NCBI GenBank assembly: GCA_963744255.1
Contig: CAVUSZ010000001.1
Location: 96,308 to 160,307 of the forward strand
Direction: 5' to 3'
DNA: 64,000 nucleotides
From: DATEDA01 sp963744255
GTDB taxonomy: Bacteria; Pseudomonadota; Gammaproteobacteria; Burkholderiales; SG8-39
Shown: piece after piece, positions 26,069 through 38,461 of the stretch
Position numbering within the stretch: the stretch's first letter is position 1
Layout: every line of letters starts with the position of its first letter
Notes under the pieces: generated by a model
The model's database searches: none
Told to the model about the DNA's origin: nothing
Seen by the model: the letters and a program-made list of their open reading frames with translations, nothing else
Translations under genes and position numbers: made by a program

Positions 26069-27085
26069 ATGAAGTTCCGTTGCATCGCATGGGCGGCCGC
26101 GCTCGCTACCGCCGCTCACTTTGCCGGTCCGGCCGCCGCCCAGGTCAAGGAACGCACGCTCAAAGTCGGGATCGGCCTCAACGAAGATCACCCCCAGGGC
26201 GCGTCGGTCAAGCGCTTCGGCGAGCTCCTCGCGCAGAAGACCGGCGGCAAGGTCAACGCCAAGCTGTACCCCGGCGGCGCGCTGGGAAACGATGCCACGA
26301 TGATCTCCGCGCTGCGGGGCGGGACACAGGAAATGACGGTGCCGGACAGCTCCACCTTGGTCGGTCTGGTCAAGGACTTCGGCGTGCTCAACTTCCCGCT
26401 GCTGTTCAACACCGAGCAGGAGGCCGATGCGCTCCTCGACGGCCCGTTCGGGCAGCAGCTGCTCGCGAAGCTGCCGGAGAAGGGCCTCGTCGGACTCGCC
26501 TTCTGGGAGAATGGCTTCCGGCAGGTCACCAATGGGCGCCGGCCGATCAATAGCGCGTCCGACATCTCCGGGCTGAAGATCCGGGTCATCCAGAACCCGC
26601 TCTTCATCGATACGTTCAATACGCTCGGCGCAAACGCGCTGCCGATGCCGTTTCCGGAGCTCTACAGCGCGCTCGAGCAGAAGACGGTCGACGGCCAGGA
26701 GAATCCCATCGCCACGATCCTGAGCAGCAAGTTCTACGAGGTCCAGAAGCACGTCGTCCTGTCGAAGCACATCTACAGCGTGTGGGTGCTGCTGATTTCG
26801 AAGAAGACATGGGATGCGTTGGCACCCGATCAACAGAAAGCCGTCCAGGAAGCTGCGCGCGAGGCGACCGCCTTCGAGCGCAAGACGATCCGCGAATTCG
26901 GCGACAAGGCGCTCGGCGAGCTGAAGAAGAACGGCATGCAGGTGACCGAGCTCGCGCCCGCCGAGCAGGCCAAGCTGCGCGACAAGCTGAAGCCCGTCGT
27001 CGACAAGTTCAGCAAGGAGTTCGGGGAAGCCACTGCGAAGGAGATGACTGCCGAGCTCGGGAAGATTCGCGCCAAGTCGAAATAG
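26069..27085 (+). CDS. TRAP transporter solute-binding protein, DctP family (copy 2)
   Basis: 338 residues with a signal peptide (ends GPAAAQVKERT). Same architecture as copy 1: DHPQGASVKRFGELLAQKTG, KLYPGGALGNDATMISALRG, GLKIRVIQNPLFIDTFNTLG, ALPMPFPELYSALEQKTVDG. Long identical blocks show the two receptors arose by duplication; differences cluster in the segments around residues 85-100 and 205-225, which would affect the binding pocket. AAGGAGGAG precedes the ATG at 26069. No DctQ/DctM genes nearby, so it must share a membrane module encoded elsewhere. Confidence 0.92.
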   Translation: MKFRCIAWAAALATAAHFAGPAAAQVKERTLKVGIGLNEDHPQGASVKRFGELLAQKTGGKVNAKLYPGGALGNDATMISALRGGTQEMTVPDSSTLVGLVKDFGVLNFPLLFNTEQEADALLDGPFGQQLLAKLPEKGLVGLAFWENGFRQVTNGRRPINSASDISGLKIRVIQNPLFIDTFNTLGANALPMPFPELYSALEQKTVDGQENPIATILSSKFYEVQKHVVLSKHIYSVWVLLISKKTWDALAPDQQKAVQEAAREATAFERKTIREFGDKALGELKKNGMQVTELAPAEQAKLRDKLKPVVDKFSKEFGEATAKEMTAELGKIRAKSK

Positions 27086-27198
27086 CGTCGCGATGGCCGA
27101 TTACAGAACAGGGCTCGTCATCCTTTCCGCCAGACCGCGCGGTGGAGTACCCTAGGCGCCCGTCGGCGGACGCTTCAACTCAGTTGAGTGGCTGAGAC

Positions 27199-27219
27199 GT
27201 CGGTGCGGATCGCACCGAC
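27199..27219 (+). terminator. hairpin downstream of the TRAP/gluconokinase genes
   Basis: 9-bp perfect stem GTCGGTGCG (27199-27207), three-base loop GAT, then CGCACCGAC (27211-27219). No T tract follows, so a terminator or an mRNA-stabilising structure are both possible. The 200-base gap 27086-27285 otherwise shows only a small CAACT-C-AGTTG palindrome at 27177-27187. Confidence 0.4.
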
Positions 27220-27285
27220 CATTAACAGCCAACCGCTTGCGACTACGCGACGCCCACGCCGGTCGCTACAAACAAAGGAGGGGCA

Positions 27286-28270
27286 ATGAGACGCCTGCGC
27301 GAGCAGGACGCAGCTTGTGCCCGCAGCGTTGCTGCGACGCAGCAAGAGCTTGCGCGGCGGCATGGCGGCGCCCTCCTCATGGCGGTCTTGGCATTAGCGT
27401 TCGGCGTTGCCGCCTCGGCGCATGCTCAAGGCCAAGCGGCCTTCCAGGTTCCCTACACTGGGACGCTCAAGAAAATTAACGACAGCGGCGTGCTGCGAAT
27501 CGGCTACCGCGAGAACTCGCCCCCGTTTGCGTTCCTTGACTCTCGGGGCCGGCCGGTCGGCTACGCCCTCGACCTGTGCGAGATCGTCGTGGCGGAGATC
27601 GTCGCCGAGCTCGGCAAGGACATCCGCGTGGAGTACCGACCTGTCACGCCGGAGAACCGGTTCGACCTCGTCAACTCCGGCGCGGTGGACCTCGAGTGCG
27701 GCTCGACGACGAACAACGTCGAGCGGCGCAAGATCGCGGCCTTTTCGCCCACGATGTTCGTGACCGGCACCAAGCTGCTCGTCCGCCGCGGCAGCGGGAT
27801 CCGGTCGTTCGGCGACCTGCAGGGCAAGACGGTGGTGGTCACGCGCGGCACGGTTCACGAGACGGCGATCCCGAAGCTCGCCGAGCGGCGGAAGCTCGCG
27901 GTCAAGTTCATTACCGGCGGCGATCACAACGAGTCATTCAAGCTCTTCGCGGCCGGGACACGCCGACGCGTTCGCGAACGACGACGTGCAGCTGTACGGG
28001 ATGCTCGCCGAAACGAAGACCGGGGCGCAGTACCGGGTCGTCGGCGATTTCCTGACCTACGCCGATTACGCGCTCATGCTGCGGAAGGACGATCCCGAGT
28101 TCGCCGAGCTGGTCGAGCGCGCCTTCGGAAAGCTCGCCGGGAGTCGCGAGATCGTCGCCATCTACGACAAGTGGTTCCTGAAGCCGCTGCCTTCCGGCGT
28201 GCGGCTCAACTTGCCGATGAGCCCGCACCTCGAGGAGGTGTTCCGGGTGCAGGGCCTGCCCAACGATTGA
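27286..28270 (+). CDS. amino-acid ABC transporter substrate-binding protein (GltI-like), 1-base frameshift
   Basis: After correction 327 residues. Long N-terminus with a signal peptide ending AASAHAQG (about residue 48). Family segments: LKKINDSGVLRIGYRENSPP (mature start), GRPVGYALDLCEIVV, DLECGSTTNNVERRKIAAFS, GIRSFGDLQGKTVVVTRGT: the glutamate/aspartate receptor type. At 27955-27960 the frame slips: reading must skip one base to continue as HADAFANDDVQLYGMLAETK and then YADYALMLRKDDPEF to the normal end at 28270. The extra base (one of the bases in GACA) may be an error. GGAGG precedes the ATG. No permease or ATPase gene adjacent. Confidence 0.8.
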
Positions 28271-28322
28271 GCCACGCGCCGCAGGGCGGCGCTTTCCGTT
28301 TTCAGGACAAAGGAGAACATCA

Positions 28323-30980
28323 ATGGGAATCCTGAACGACCACGATCCGGTTGAGACCCAGGAGTGGGTCGACTCGCTGCGGGCGATCGTCCAGTACCAG
28401 GGCGTCGACCGGGCGCGGTTCATCCTGGAGCGGCTGCGGGACGAGGCGCGACGCACGGGCGCGCAGCTGCCGTTCACGGCGACCACGCCTTACGTCAACA
28501 CGATCCCGCCGGAGCGGGAAGCGAAGCCCACCTGGAACCGCGAGCTCGAGCACAAGATCCGCTCGGCGATCCGCTGGAACGCGGTGGCGATCATCCTCCG
28601 TGCGAACAAGGAATCGTCCGAGCTCGGCGGCCACATCGCGAGCTTCCAGTCCTCCGCGCTGCTGTACGACATCGGCTTCGGCCATTTCTGGCACGCGCCG
28701 ACGGCCGAGCACGGCGGCGACCTGATCTACGTGCAGGGCCACGTGTCCCCCGGCATCTATGGCCGCGCCTTCGTCGAAGGGCGCCTCTCCGAGGAGCAGC
28801 TCCTCGGTTTCCGCCAGGAGACCGGCGGCAAGGGCATCCCCTCGTACCCGCACCCGTGGCTGATGCCGGACTTCTGGCAGTTCCCCACGGTGTCGATGGG
28901 GCTCGGCCCGCTGATGGCGATCTACCAGGCCCGCTTCCTGAAGTACCTCGAGGGGCGCGGCCTCGCGAAAACCGAGGGGCGCAGGGTGTGGGCGTTCCTC
29001 GGCGACGGGGAGTGCGACGAGCCCGAGTCGCTCGGCGCGATCTCGCTCGGCGGGCGCGAAAAGCTCGACAACCTCGTCTTCGTCATCAACTGCAACCTGC
29101 AGCGGCTCGACGGGCCGGTGCGCGGCAACGGCAAGATCGTCCAGGAGCTCGAGGGCGTCTTCCGCGGCGCCGGCTGGAACGTCATCAAGGTGCTGTGGGG
29201 CTCGACCTGGGACAAGCTGTTCGCGAAGGACAAGAGCGGGCTCCTCCTGCAGCGCATGGAGGAGTGCGTCGACGGCGAGTACCAGGACTTCAAGTCGAAG
29301 GACGGCGCCTACGTGCGCAAGCACTTCTTCGGCAAGTACCCGGAGCTGAAGGCGCTCGTCGCCGACATGAGCGACGACGAGGTCTGGAAGCTGAGCCGCG
29401 GCGGTCACGACCCGTTCAAGGTGTTCGCCGCCTACTCCGCGGCGGTGAACCACAAGGGCCAGCCGACCGTGATCCTCGCCAAGACGGTGAAGGGCTACGG
29501 CATGGGCGAGTCGGGCGAAGGCCAGATGATCAGCCACCAGGCGAAGAAGATGACGCAGGACTCGCTCAAGCAGTTCCGCGATCGCTTCCAGATCCCGGTG
29601 CCCGACGACAAGCTCGCCGAGCTGCCGTTCCTGAAGCTCCCCGAGGGTAGCCCGGAGGCGAAGTACCTCAAGGAGCGGCGCGCCGCGCTGGGCGGCTACC
29701 TGCCGCAGCGGCGGCAGAAGTCCGCCTCGCTCGACGTCCCGCCGCTCGCGGCCTTCGAGCGGCTGCTCAAGGGCTCGGAGGACCGCGAGATCTCCACCAC
29801 GATGGCGTTCGTGCAGATGCTCGGCACGCTGGTGCGCGATAAGAACATCGGCAAGTACGTCGTGCCGATCGTACCCGACGAGTCGCGCACCTTCGGCATG
29901 GAGGGCATGTTCCGGCAGCTCGGCATCTGGTCATCGGTGGGCCAGCTCTACAAGCCGCAGGACGCCGACCAGCTGATGTACTACCGCGAGGACAAGAGCG
30001 GCCAGGTGCTGCAGGAAGGGATCAACGAGGCGGGCGCGATGTCGTCGTGGATCGCCGCGGCGACCTCCTACAGCACCAACAACCTGCCGATGATCCCGTT
30101 CTACATCTATTACTCGATGTTCGGCCTGCAGCGGGTGGGCGATCTCGCGTGGCTCGCGGGCGACATGCGCGCGCGGGGCTTCCTGCTCGGCGGCACCGCC
30201 GGCCGCACCACGCTGAACGGCGAGGGCCTGCAGCACGAGGACGGGCACAGCCACGTCCTCGCCTCGACGATCCCCAACTGCGTGGCCTACGACCCGACCT
30301 TCTCGTACGAGGTGGTGACGATCATCCGCGAAGGCATGCGCCGCATGGTGCAGGACCAGGAGGACGTCTTCTACTACATCACCCTCATGAACGAGAACTA
30401 TCCGCACCCTGCGATGCCCGCCGGCGCCGAGGAAGGGATCGTCAAGGGCATATACCTGTTGCGCGAAGGGGCGAAAGGGAAGGGCCCGCGCGTGCAGCTC
30501 ATGGGGTCGGGGACGATCCTGCGCGAGGTGCTGGCGGCGGCGGACCTGCTGCGCGACGACTTCAAGGTCAACGCCGACGTGTGGAGCGTGACGAGCTTCA
30601 ACGAGCTGCGGCGCGACGGCATGAGCGCCGAGCGCTGGAACACCCTCCATCCCGGCAAGCCGCGGCGCAAGCCCTACGTCGAGACCGCTCTGGAAGGACA
30701 CGACGGGCCGGTCGTGGCGTCCACCGACTACATGCGCAACTTCGCCGACCAGGTGCGCAGCCACATCCCGCGGACTTACCGCGTGCTCGGGACCGACGGC
30801 TTTGGTCGCAGCGACTACCGCGTGAAGCTCCGCCGCTTCTTCGAGGTGAACCGCTACTACGTCGCGGTCGCCGCGCTGAAGGCGCTCGCCGACGATGGCG
30901 AGATCAAGCCGGAGAAGGTCGACGAGGCCATCAAGAAGTACGGCCTGGATACCGAGCGGCCGGATCCCTGGAAAGTCTGA
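28323..30980 (+). CDS. aceE: pyruvate dehydrogenase E1 component, homodimeric type
   Basis: 885 residues, the single-chain alpha-2 E1 of proteobacteria. Decarboxylates pyruvate with thiamine diphosphate and acetylates the E2 lipoyl groups. Typical N-terminus DPVETQEWVDSLRAIVQ, HIASFQSSALLYDIGFGHFW, the ThDP motif AFLGDGECDEPESLGA with downstream NCNLQRLDGPVRGNGKI, and C-terminal THSFNELRRD-like VTSFNELRRDGM. Intact throughout. AAAGGAG upstream of the ATG. First gene of aceE-aceF-lpd, spacing 26 bases to aceF. Confidence 0.97.
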   Translation: MGILNDHDPVETQEWVDSLRAIVQYQGVDRARFILERLRDEARRTGAQLPFTATTPYVNTIPPEREAKPTWNRELEHKIRSAIRWNAVAIILRANKESSELGGHIASFQSSALLYDIGFGHFWHAPTAEHGGDLIYVQGHVSPGIYGRAFVEGRLSEEQLLGFRQETGGKGIPSYPHPWLMPDFWQFPTVSMGLGPLMAIYQARFLKYLEGRGLAKTEGRRVWAFLGDGECDEPESLGAISLGGREKLDNLVFVINCNLQRLDGPVRGNGKIVQELEGVFRGAGWNVIKVLWGSTWDKLFAKDKSGLLLQRMEECVDGEYQDFKSKDGAYVRKHFFGKYPELKALVADMSDDEVWKLSRGGHDPFKVFAAYSAAVNHKGQPTVILAKTVKGYGMGESGEGQMISHQAKKMTQDSLKQFRDRFQIPVPDDKLAELPFLKLPEGSPEAKYLKERRAALGGYLPQRRQKSASLDVPPLAAFERLLKGSEDREISTTMAFVQMLGTLVRDKNIGKYVVPIVPDESRTFGMEGMFRQLGIWSSVGQLYKPQDADQLMYYREDKSGQVLQEGINEAGAMSSWIAAATSYSTNNLPMIPFYIYYSMFGLQRVGDLAWLAGDMRARGFLLGGTAGRTTLNGEGLQHEDGHSHVLASTIPNCVAYDPTFSYEVVTIIREGMRRMVQDQEDVFYYITLMNENYPHPAMPAGAEEGIVKGIYLLREGAKGKGPRVQLMGSGTILREVLAAADLLRDDFKVNADVWSVTSFNELRRDGMSAERWNTLHPGKPRRKPYVETALEGHDGPVVASTDYMRNFADQVRSHIPRTYRVLGTDGFGRSDYRVKLRRFFEVNRYYVAVAALKALADDGEIKPEKVDEAIKKYGLDTERPDPWKV

Positions 30981-31006
30981 GGGCGAACGGATCCTGAGGG
31001 AGCGAC

Positions 31007-32605
31007 ATGGGCGCGATGACAGAAGTCAGGGTTCCGGACATCGGCGACTTCAAGGACGTGCCGGTGATCGAGGTGCTGGTCAAGGCGGGCGACAAGGTGA
31101 AGCCGGAGGACCCGCTCGTCAGCCTCGAGTCGGACAAGGCGACGATGGACGTGCCGGCGCCGGCGGCCGGGACGGTGAAGGACATCAAGGTCAAGATCGG
31201 CGACAAGGTGAGCGAAGGAAGCCTCATCCTGCTGCTCGATTCAGGCGCAGGCGCGCCGGCTGCCGCGAGCGCCCCGGCGCCGGTTCCCTCCGTGGTCTCG
31301 CCACCCGCGCCGACGAGCGCGCCGGCGGGCGTGGCCGAGGTGCGCGTGCCCGACATCGGCGACTTCAAGGACGTCCCGGTGATCGAGGTGTTCGTCAAGC
31401 CCGGCGACACCGTGAAAGCCGAAGAGCCGCTCATCTCGCTCGAATCCGACAAAGCGACGATGGACGTGCCGGCACCCCTGGGCGGTGTCGTGGGCGAGCT
31501 GAAGGTCAAGGTCGGGGACAAGGTGTCGGAAGGCACGGTGATCCTGACCCTGGTCACCGACAGTGCGGCCGCGAAGGCGGCGCCGGCTGCGCCGGCTGCA
31601 GCGACTGCGGCGGTGCCCGCCGCTGCGCCCCGCGCCGCCGCGGTGCCAGCTGCAGCGGCCGCGCCCGGCGTCGACGAGTCATCGTTCGCGCTCGCCTACG
31701 CCGGCCCCGGTGTGCGCAAGCTCGCGCGCGAGCTCGGCGTCAATCTCGGCGCCGTCAAGGGGACCGGGAAGAACGGCCGCATCCTGAAGGAAGACGTCGA
31801 AGGTCACGCGAAGGGCGCGCCCGCGGCGCGCGCTGCGGCGCCGGCCGCCGCGGCCACGGGCGTCGGCGGGATCGAGCTGCTGCCCTGGCCGAAGGTGGAT
31901 TTCGCGAAGTTCGGCCCGATCGAATCGAAGCCGCTCGCGCGGATCAAGAAGATCTCGGGGGCGAACCTGCACCGCAACTGGGTGATGATCCCGCACGTCA
32001 CCAATCACGACGACGCGGACATCACCGACCTCGAGGCCTTCCGCGTCCAGTTCAACAAGGAGAACGAGAAAGCCGGCGTGAGGGTCAGCATGCTCGCCTT
32101 CATGATCAAGGCGGCGGTGGCGACCTTGAAGAAGTTTCCCGAGTTCAATGCCTCGCTCGACGGCGACAACCTCGTCCTGAAGAAGTACTGGCACATCGGC
32201 TTCGCCGCCGACACGCCGCAGGGGCTGGTGGTGCCGGTGATCCGCAACGCCGACCAGAAGGGCGTGGCGGAGATCGCAAGAGAGATGGGCGATCTCGCCA
32301 AGCTCGCCCGCGACGGCAAGCTGAAGGGCGAGCAGATGCAGGGCGGGACCTTCACCATCTCGAGCCTCGGGGGCATCGGCGGCACCTACTTCACGCCGAT
32401 CATCAACGCGCCCGAGGTCGCGATCCTCGGCGTGTGCCGCTCGTTCTGGCGGCAGGTGTCGACGGACGGCAAGACCTCGTCGTGGCGCTTCATCCTGCCG
32501 CTGTCGCTGTCGTGGGATCACCGCGTGATCGACGGCGCGGCGGCGGCGCGGTTCAACTCGTACTTCGCCAGCGCCATGGGCGATCTGCGCCGCGTGCTGA
32601 TGTAG
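31007..32605 (+). CDS. aceF: pyruvate dehydrogenase E2, dihydrolipoyl acetyltransferase with two lipoyl domains
   Basis: 532 residues. Domain order: lipoyl 1 (about 4-78, lipoyl lysine K44 in ESDKATMDVP), Ala/Pro linker, lipoyl 2 (about 110-185, K149), Ala/Pro linker, peripheral-subunit-binding domain (about 230-267, AGPGVRKLARELGVNLGAVK), linker, catalytic acetyltransferase domain to the end, with active-site H505 and D509 in SWDHRVIDGAAAARF. Transfers acetyl groups from E1 to CoA and forms the complex core. Purine-rich site precedes the ATG at 31007; a second ATG at 31016 is possible. Confidence 0.97.
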   Translation: MGAMTEVRVPDIGDFKDVPVIEVLVKAGDKVKPEDPLVSLESDKATMDVPAPAAGTVKDIKVKIGDKVSEGSLILLLDSGAGAPAAASAPAPVPSVVSPPAPTSAPAGVAEVRVPDIGDFKDVPVIEVFVKPGDTVKAEEPLISLESDKATMDVPAPLGGVVGELKVKVGDKVSEGTVILTLVTDSAAAKAAPAAPAAATAAVPAAAPRAAAVPAAAAAPGVDESSFALAYAGPGVRKLARELGVNLGAVKGTGKNGRILKEDVEGHAKGAPAARAAAPAAAATGVGGIELLPWPKVDFAKFGPIESKPLARIKKISGANLHRNWVMIPHVTNHDDADITDLEAFRVQFNKENEKAGVRVSMLAFMIKAAVATLKKFPEFNASLDGDNLVLKKYWHIGFAADTPQGLVVPVIRNADQKGVAEIAREMGDLAKLARDGKLKGEQMQGGTFTISSLGGIGGTYFTPIINAPEVAILGVCRSFWRQVSTDGKTSSWRFILPLSLSWDHRVIDGAAAARFNSYFASAMGDLRRVLM

Positions 32606-32618
32606 AGGGGAGACGACG

Positions 32619-34724
<2,106 letters not shown>

Positions 34725-34760
34725 GATGCGTCCAGCGAACGGGTTTCGAGGAGAGATGTC

Positions 34761-37040
34761 ATGGCTGAAGAGCAGCAACTGAAGATCGACGCGCTCGAGT
34801 ATCACCGGCTCCCGACGCCGGGGAAGATCTCGCTCACGCCCACCAAGGCGCTCGCCAACCAGCGCGATCTCTCGCTCGCTTACTCGCCCGGCGTTGCGTA
34901 CGCGTGCACCGCGATCCAGGAGAACCCGCAAGAGGCGGCGAGCCTCACCGCCCGCGGCAACCTGGTGGCGGTGGTCTCCAACGGCACCGCGGTGCTCGGG
35001 CTGGGCAACATCGGCGCGCTCGCCGGCAAGCCGGTGATGGAAGGCAAGGGCTGCCTCTTCAAGAAGTTCGCCGGCATCGATGTCTTCGACATCGAGGTGG
35101 CGGAAACCGACCCTGACAAGCTGGTCGAGGTCGTCGCCGCGCTCGAGCCGACCTTCGGCGGCATCAACCTGGAGGACATCAAGGCGCCCGAATGCTTCTA
35201 CATCGAGAAGAAGCTGCGCGAGCGGATGAAGATCCCGGTCTTCCACGACGACCAGCACGGCACGGCGATCGTCTCTGCCGCGGCGGTGCTGAACGGCCTG
35301 AAGATCGTCGGCAAGGACATCGGCAAGGTGAAGCTGGCGTGCTCGGGCGCCGGCGCCGCGGCGCTCGCCTGCCTCGACCTGCTCGTGAGCCTCGGGCTGA
35401 AGCCGGAGAACATCCTCGTCACCGACGCAAAGGGCGTGGTCTACAAGGGTCGCAAGGAGGGCATGGACCCGAACAAGGAGCGCTACGCGCGGGACACGCG
35501 CGCCCGGACGCTCGCCGACATCGTCGCCGGCGCCGACATCTTCCTCGGCCTGTCCGCGGGCGGCGTGCTCAAGCCGGAAATGGTCAAGGAGATGGCCGCG
35601 AAGCCGATCATCCTGGCGATGGCGAACCCCGAGCCTGAAATCCGGCCCGAGCTCGCGAAGGAGGTCCGTCCGGATTGCCTGATCGGGACCGGCCGCTCCG
35701 ACTACCCGAACCAGGTGAACAACTCGCTTTGCTTCCCGTTCATCTTCCGCGGGGCGCTCGACTGCGGCGCGACCACGATCAACGAGGAGATGAAGCTCGC
35801 CGCCGTCAAGGCACTCGCGGAGATCGCGCAGGCCGAGCCCTCCGAGATCGTAGCGCTCGCGTACGGCGAGCAGACGCCGGCGTTCGGCCCGGACTACCTG
35901 ATCCCGCGCGCGTTCGATCCCCGGCTGATCATCAAGATGTCCCCGGCAGTCGCGCAGGCGGCGATGGACAGCGGCGTCGCGACACGGCCGATCAAGGACT
36001 TCAATGCCTATCGCGACCAGCTCAACCGGTTCGTCTACCAGTCCGGCACCACGATGGAGCCGGTCTTCGCCGCGGCCAAGCAGGCACCGAAGAGAGTCGT
36101 GTACGCCGAAGGCGAGGACGAACGGGTGCTGCGCGCGGCGCAGGTCGCCGTCGACGAGGGGCTCGCGCGTCCGATCCTCGTCGGCCGTACCGACGTCATC
36201 ACGGCCCGCATCGCCAAGCTCGGCTTGCGAATGAAGCTCGGGGCCGACGCCGAGCTCGTGAACATCCTGGACGATCCGCGCTATCGCGAGTATTGGTCCG
36301 AGTACTACCAGATCGCGCGGCGCAAGGGCGTGTCGCGGTCGCAGGCGATGGAGGACATGCGCATCCGGCCGACGCTCGTCGGCGCGATGGGCGTCCGCCG
36401 CGGCGAGGCCGACGCGATGCTGTGCGGGACGGTCGGCAATTACGCCGACCATCTCAAATACGTCCGCACCGTCATCGGCACGCGCGAGGGCGTCAAGACG
36501 CTCGCGGCGATGCAGATGGTGATCCTCCCCGACCGGCAGATCTTCGTCTGCGACACGCACGTCAACCGCGATCCCGACGCCGAGCAGATCGCGGAGATGA
36601 CCTTGCTCGCCGCCGAGGAGGTGCGCCGCTTCGGCCTCAAGCCCAGCGTGGCGCTCGTCTCGCACTCGAGTTTCGGCAGCTCGGACGCGCCGTCGGCGCA
36701 GAAGATGCGCGACGCGCTCCAGCTCATCCTGGCGAAGGCGCCCGACCTCGCGGTCGAAGGGGAGATGCGCGGCGACTCGGCGCTGTCGAAGACGATCCGC
36801 GATAACGCGTTTCCCGACTCGCGCCTCGAGGCCGACGCCAACCTGCTCGTGATGCCGAACGTCGACGCCGCGAACATCACCTACAACGTCCTGCGGGTGA
36901 CGAGCGGACACGGCATCACGGTGGGGGGCATCCTGCTCGGCGCGGCGAAGCCGGTCCACATCATGACGCCGTCGTCCACGGTGCGGCGCATCGTCAACAT
37001 GACGGCGCTGGCGGTCGTGGACGCGCGCGCGCAGCGTTGA
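34761..37040 (+). CDS. maeB: NADP-dependent malic enzyme, MaeB type with phosphotransacetylase-like domain
   Basis: 759 residues. N-terminal malic enzyme domain (about 1-420): YSPGVAYACTAIQENP, LGLGNIGALAGKPVMEGKG, catalytic-metal region PVFHDDQHGTAIV, then the nucleotide-binding CSGAGAAALACLDLLVSLGL. C-terminal phosphotransacetylase-like domain (about 430-759: YAEGEDERVLRAAQVAVDEG; LVMPNVDAANITYNVLRVT), regulatory in known MaeB enzymes, which respond to acetyl-CoA. Oxidatively decarboxylates malate to pyruvate, making NADPH. Placed between PDH and the C4-dicarboxylate transporter, it links imported malate to pyruvate and NADPH for PHB synthesis. Confidence 0.95.
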   Translation: MAEEQQLKIDALEYHRLPTPGKISLTPTKALANQRDLSLAYSPGVAYACTAIQENPQEAASLTARGNLVAVVSNGTAVLGLGNIGALAGKPVMEGKGCLFKKFAGIDVFDIEVAETDPDKLVEVVAALEPTFGGINLEDIKAPECFYIEKKLRERMKIPVFHDDQHGTAIVSAAAVLNGLKIVGKDIGKVKLACSGAGAAALACLDLLVSLGLKPENILVTDAKGVVYKGRKEGMDPNKERYARDTRARTLADIVAGADIFLGLSAGGVLKPEMVKEMAAKPIILAMANPEPEIRPELAKEVRPDCLIGTGRSDYPNQVNNSLCFPFIFRGALDCGATTINEEMKLAAVKALAEIAQAEPSEIVALAYGEQTPAFGPDYLIPRAFDPRLIIKMSPAVAQAAMDSGVATRPIKDFNAYRDQLNRFVYQSGTTMEPVFAAAKQAPKRVVYAEGEDERVLRAAQVAVDEGLARPILVGRTDVITARIAKLGLRMKLGADAELVNILDDPRYREYWSEYYQIARRKGVSRSQAMEDMRIRPTLVGAMGVRRGEADAMLCGTVGNYADHLKYVRTVIGTREGVKTLAAMQMVILPDRQIFVCDTHVNRDPDAEQIAEMTLLAAEEVRRFGLKPSVALVSHSSFGSSDAPSAQKMRDALQLILAKAPDLAVEGEMRGDSALSKTIRDNAFPDSRLEADANLLVMPNVDAANITYNVLRVTSGHGITVGGILLGAAKPVHIMTPSSTVRRIVNMTALAVVDARAQR

Positions 37041-37092
37041 GGCGGACGCGAGCGGCGAAGCGGCTCGCCTGAGAGCGACACAGGAGAACCGA

Positions 37093-38458
37093 ATGGCACA
37101 CGAGGCGATCGTCACCCAGGTGAGTCGAGAAGAAGAAGACGCCGCTCTACAAGAGCCTGTACTTCCAGGTCATCGTCGCAATCGTCCTGGGGATCCTGCT
37201 CGGGCACTTCTACCCCGAAACGGGGGCCGCGATGAAGCCCCTGGGCGACGGCTTCATCAGGCTGATCAAGATGATCATCGCGCCGATCATCTTCTGCACC
37301 GTCGTGGTCGGCATCGCCGGCATGGAGGACATGAAGAAGGTGGGCAAGACCGGGGGCTACGCGCTGCTCTATTTCGAGATCGTCAGCAGCATCGCCCTGA
37401 TCGTCGGGCTCTTGATCGTCAACGTCGTGCAGCCCGGCGCCGGCATGAACATCGATCCTGCGACGCTGGACACCAAGGGGATCGCGGCCTACGCGAAGCC
37501 GGGGCAGATGCAGAGCACGACGGACTTTTTGCTGAACGTGATTCCGAACACGGTTGTGGACGCGTTCGCGAAGGGCGAGATCCTGCAGGTGCTGTTGTTC
37601 TCGGTGCTGTTCGGCTTCGCGTTGCACCAGTTCGGCGGCCGGGGAACGCTCGTCTTCGACTTGATCGAAAAGGCTTCGCACGTCCTGTTTGTCATCGTCG
37701 GCTACATCATGAAGGTCGCCCCGATCGGCGCGTTCGGCGCGATGGCGTTCACCATCGGCAAGTACGGCCTCGGCTCGCTGGTGTCGCTCGGCAAACTGAT
37801 GGGCACCTTCTACCTCACATGTCTCGTGTTCATCTTGGTCGTGCTCGGCATCATCGCCAGGCTGCACGGCTTCGGCATCTGGAAGTTCATCAAGTACATC
37901 AAGGAAGAGTTGCTGATCGTCCTCGGCACGTCGTCGTCGGAGTCGGTGCTGCCGCGCATGATGGCGAAGCTCGAAAACCTCGGGGTCAAGAAATCGACCG
38001 TCGGCCTGGTCGTCCCGACCGGGTACTCCTTCAACCTGGACGGCACGTCGATCTACCTGACCATGGCCGCGGTCTTCATCGCCCAGGCCACCAACACGCC
38101 CATGTCGCTCACGCAGCAGCTCACGCTGCTGGGAGTGCTGCTGCTGACCTCCAAGGGCGCGGCAGGCGTTACGGGGAGCGGGTTCATCGTGCTGGCGGCA
38201 ACCCTGTCGGCGGTGGGCGATGTGCCGGTCGCAGGTCTTGCGCTGATCCTCGGCATCGACCGTTTCATGTCGGAAGCGCGCGCGCTGACCAACCTCATCG
38301 GCAACGGCGTGGCGACCGTCGTCGTCGGCAAGTGGTGCAACGAGCTCGACGAGAATCGCATGCGAAGGGTCCTCGACAACGAGACACCAGAGGATGCGGA
38401 AGCGCCGGAGAAGATCCTCGACGCCGTGGATGAGCATATGGCGGTGAGGACCGCTTAA
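37093..38458 (+). CDS. dctA: C4-dicarboxylate:cation symporter DctA, 1-base frameshift near the start
   Basis: Corrected length 454 residues. GGAG at 37083-37086 supports the ATG at 37093, whose frame reads MAHEAIVTQVSR and then leaves the protein. One base too many in the GAA repeat at about 37124-37140 explains it: dropping one base gives KKKTPLYKSLYFQVIVAIVL, the normal DctA beginning, continuous with MKPLGDGFIRLIKMIIAPII from 37232 on. The rest is intact, with eight transmembrane helices, GTSSSESVLPRMM and NLDGTSIYLTMAAVFIAQ, the conserved substrate-binding hairpins. Imports succinate, malate and fumarate. Follows maeB, which would use the malate. Confidence 0.88.
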
Positions 38459-38461
38459 GTC

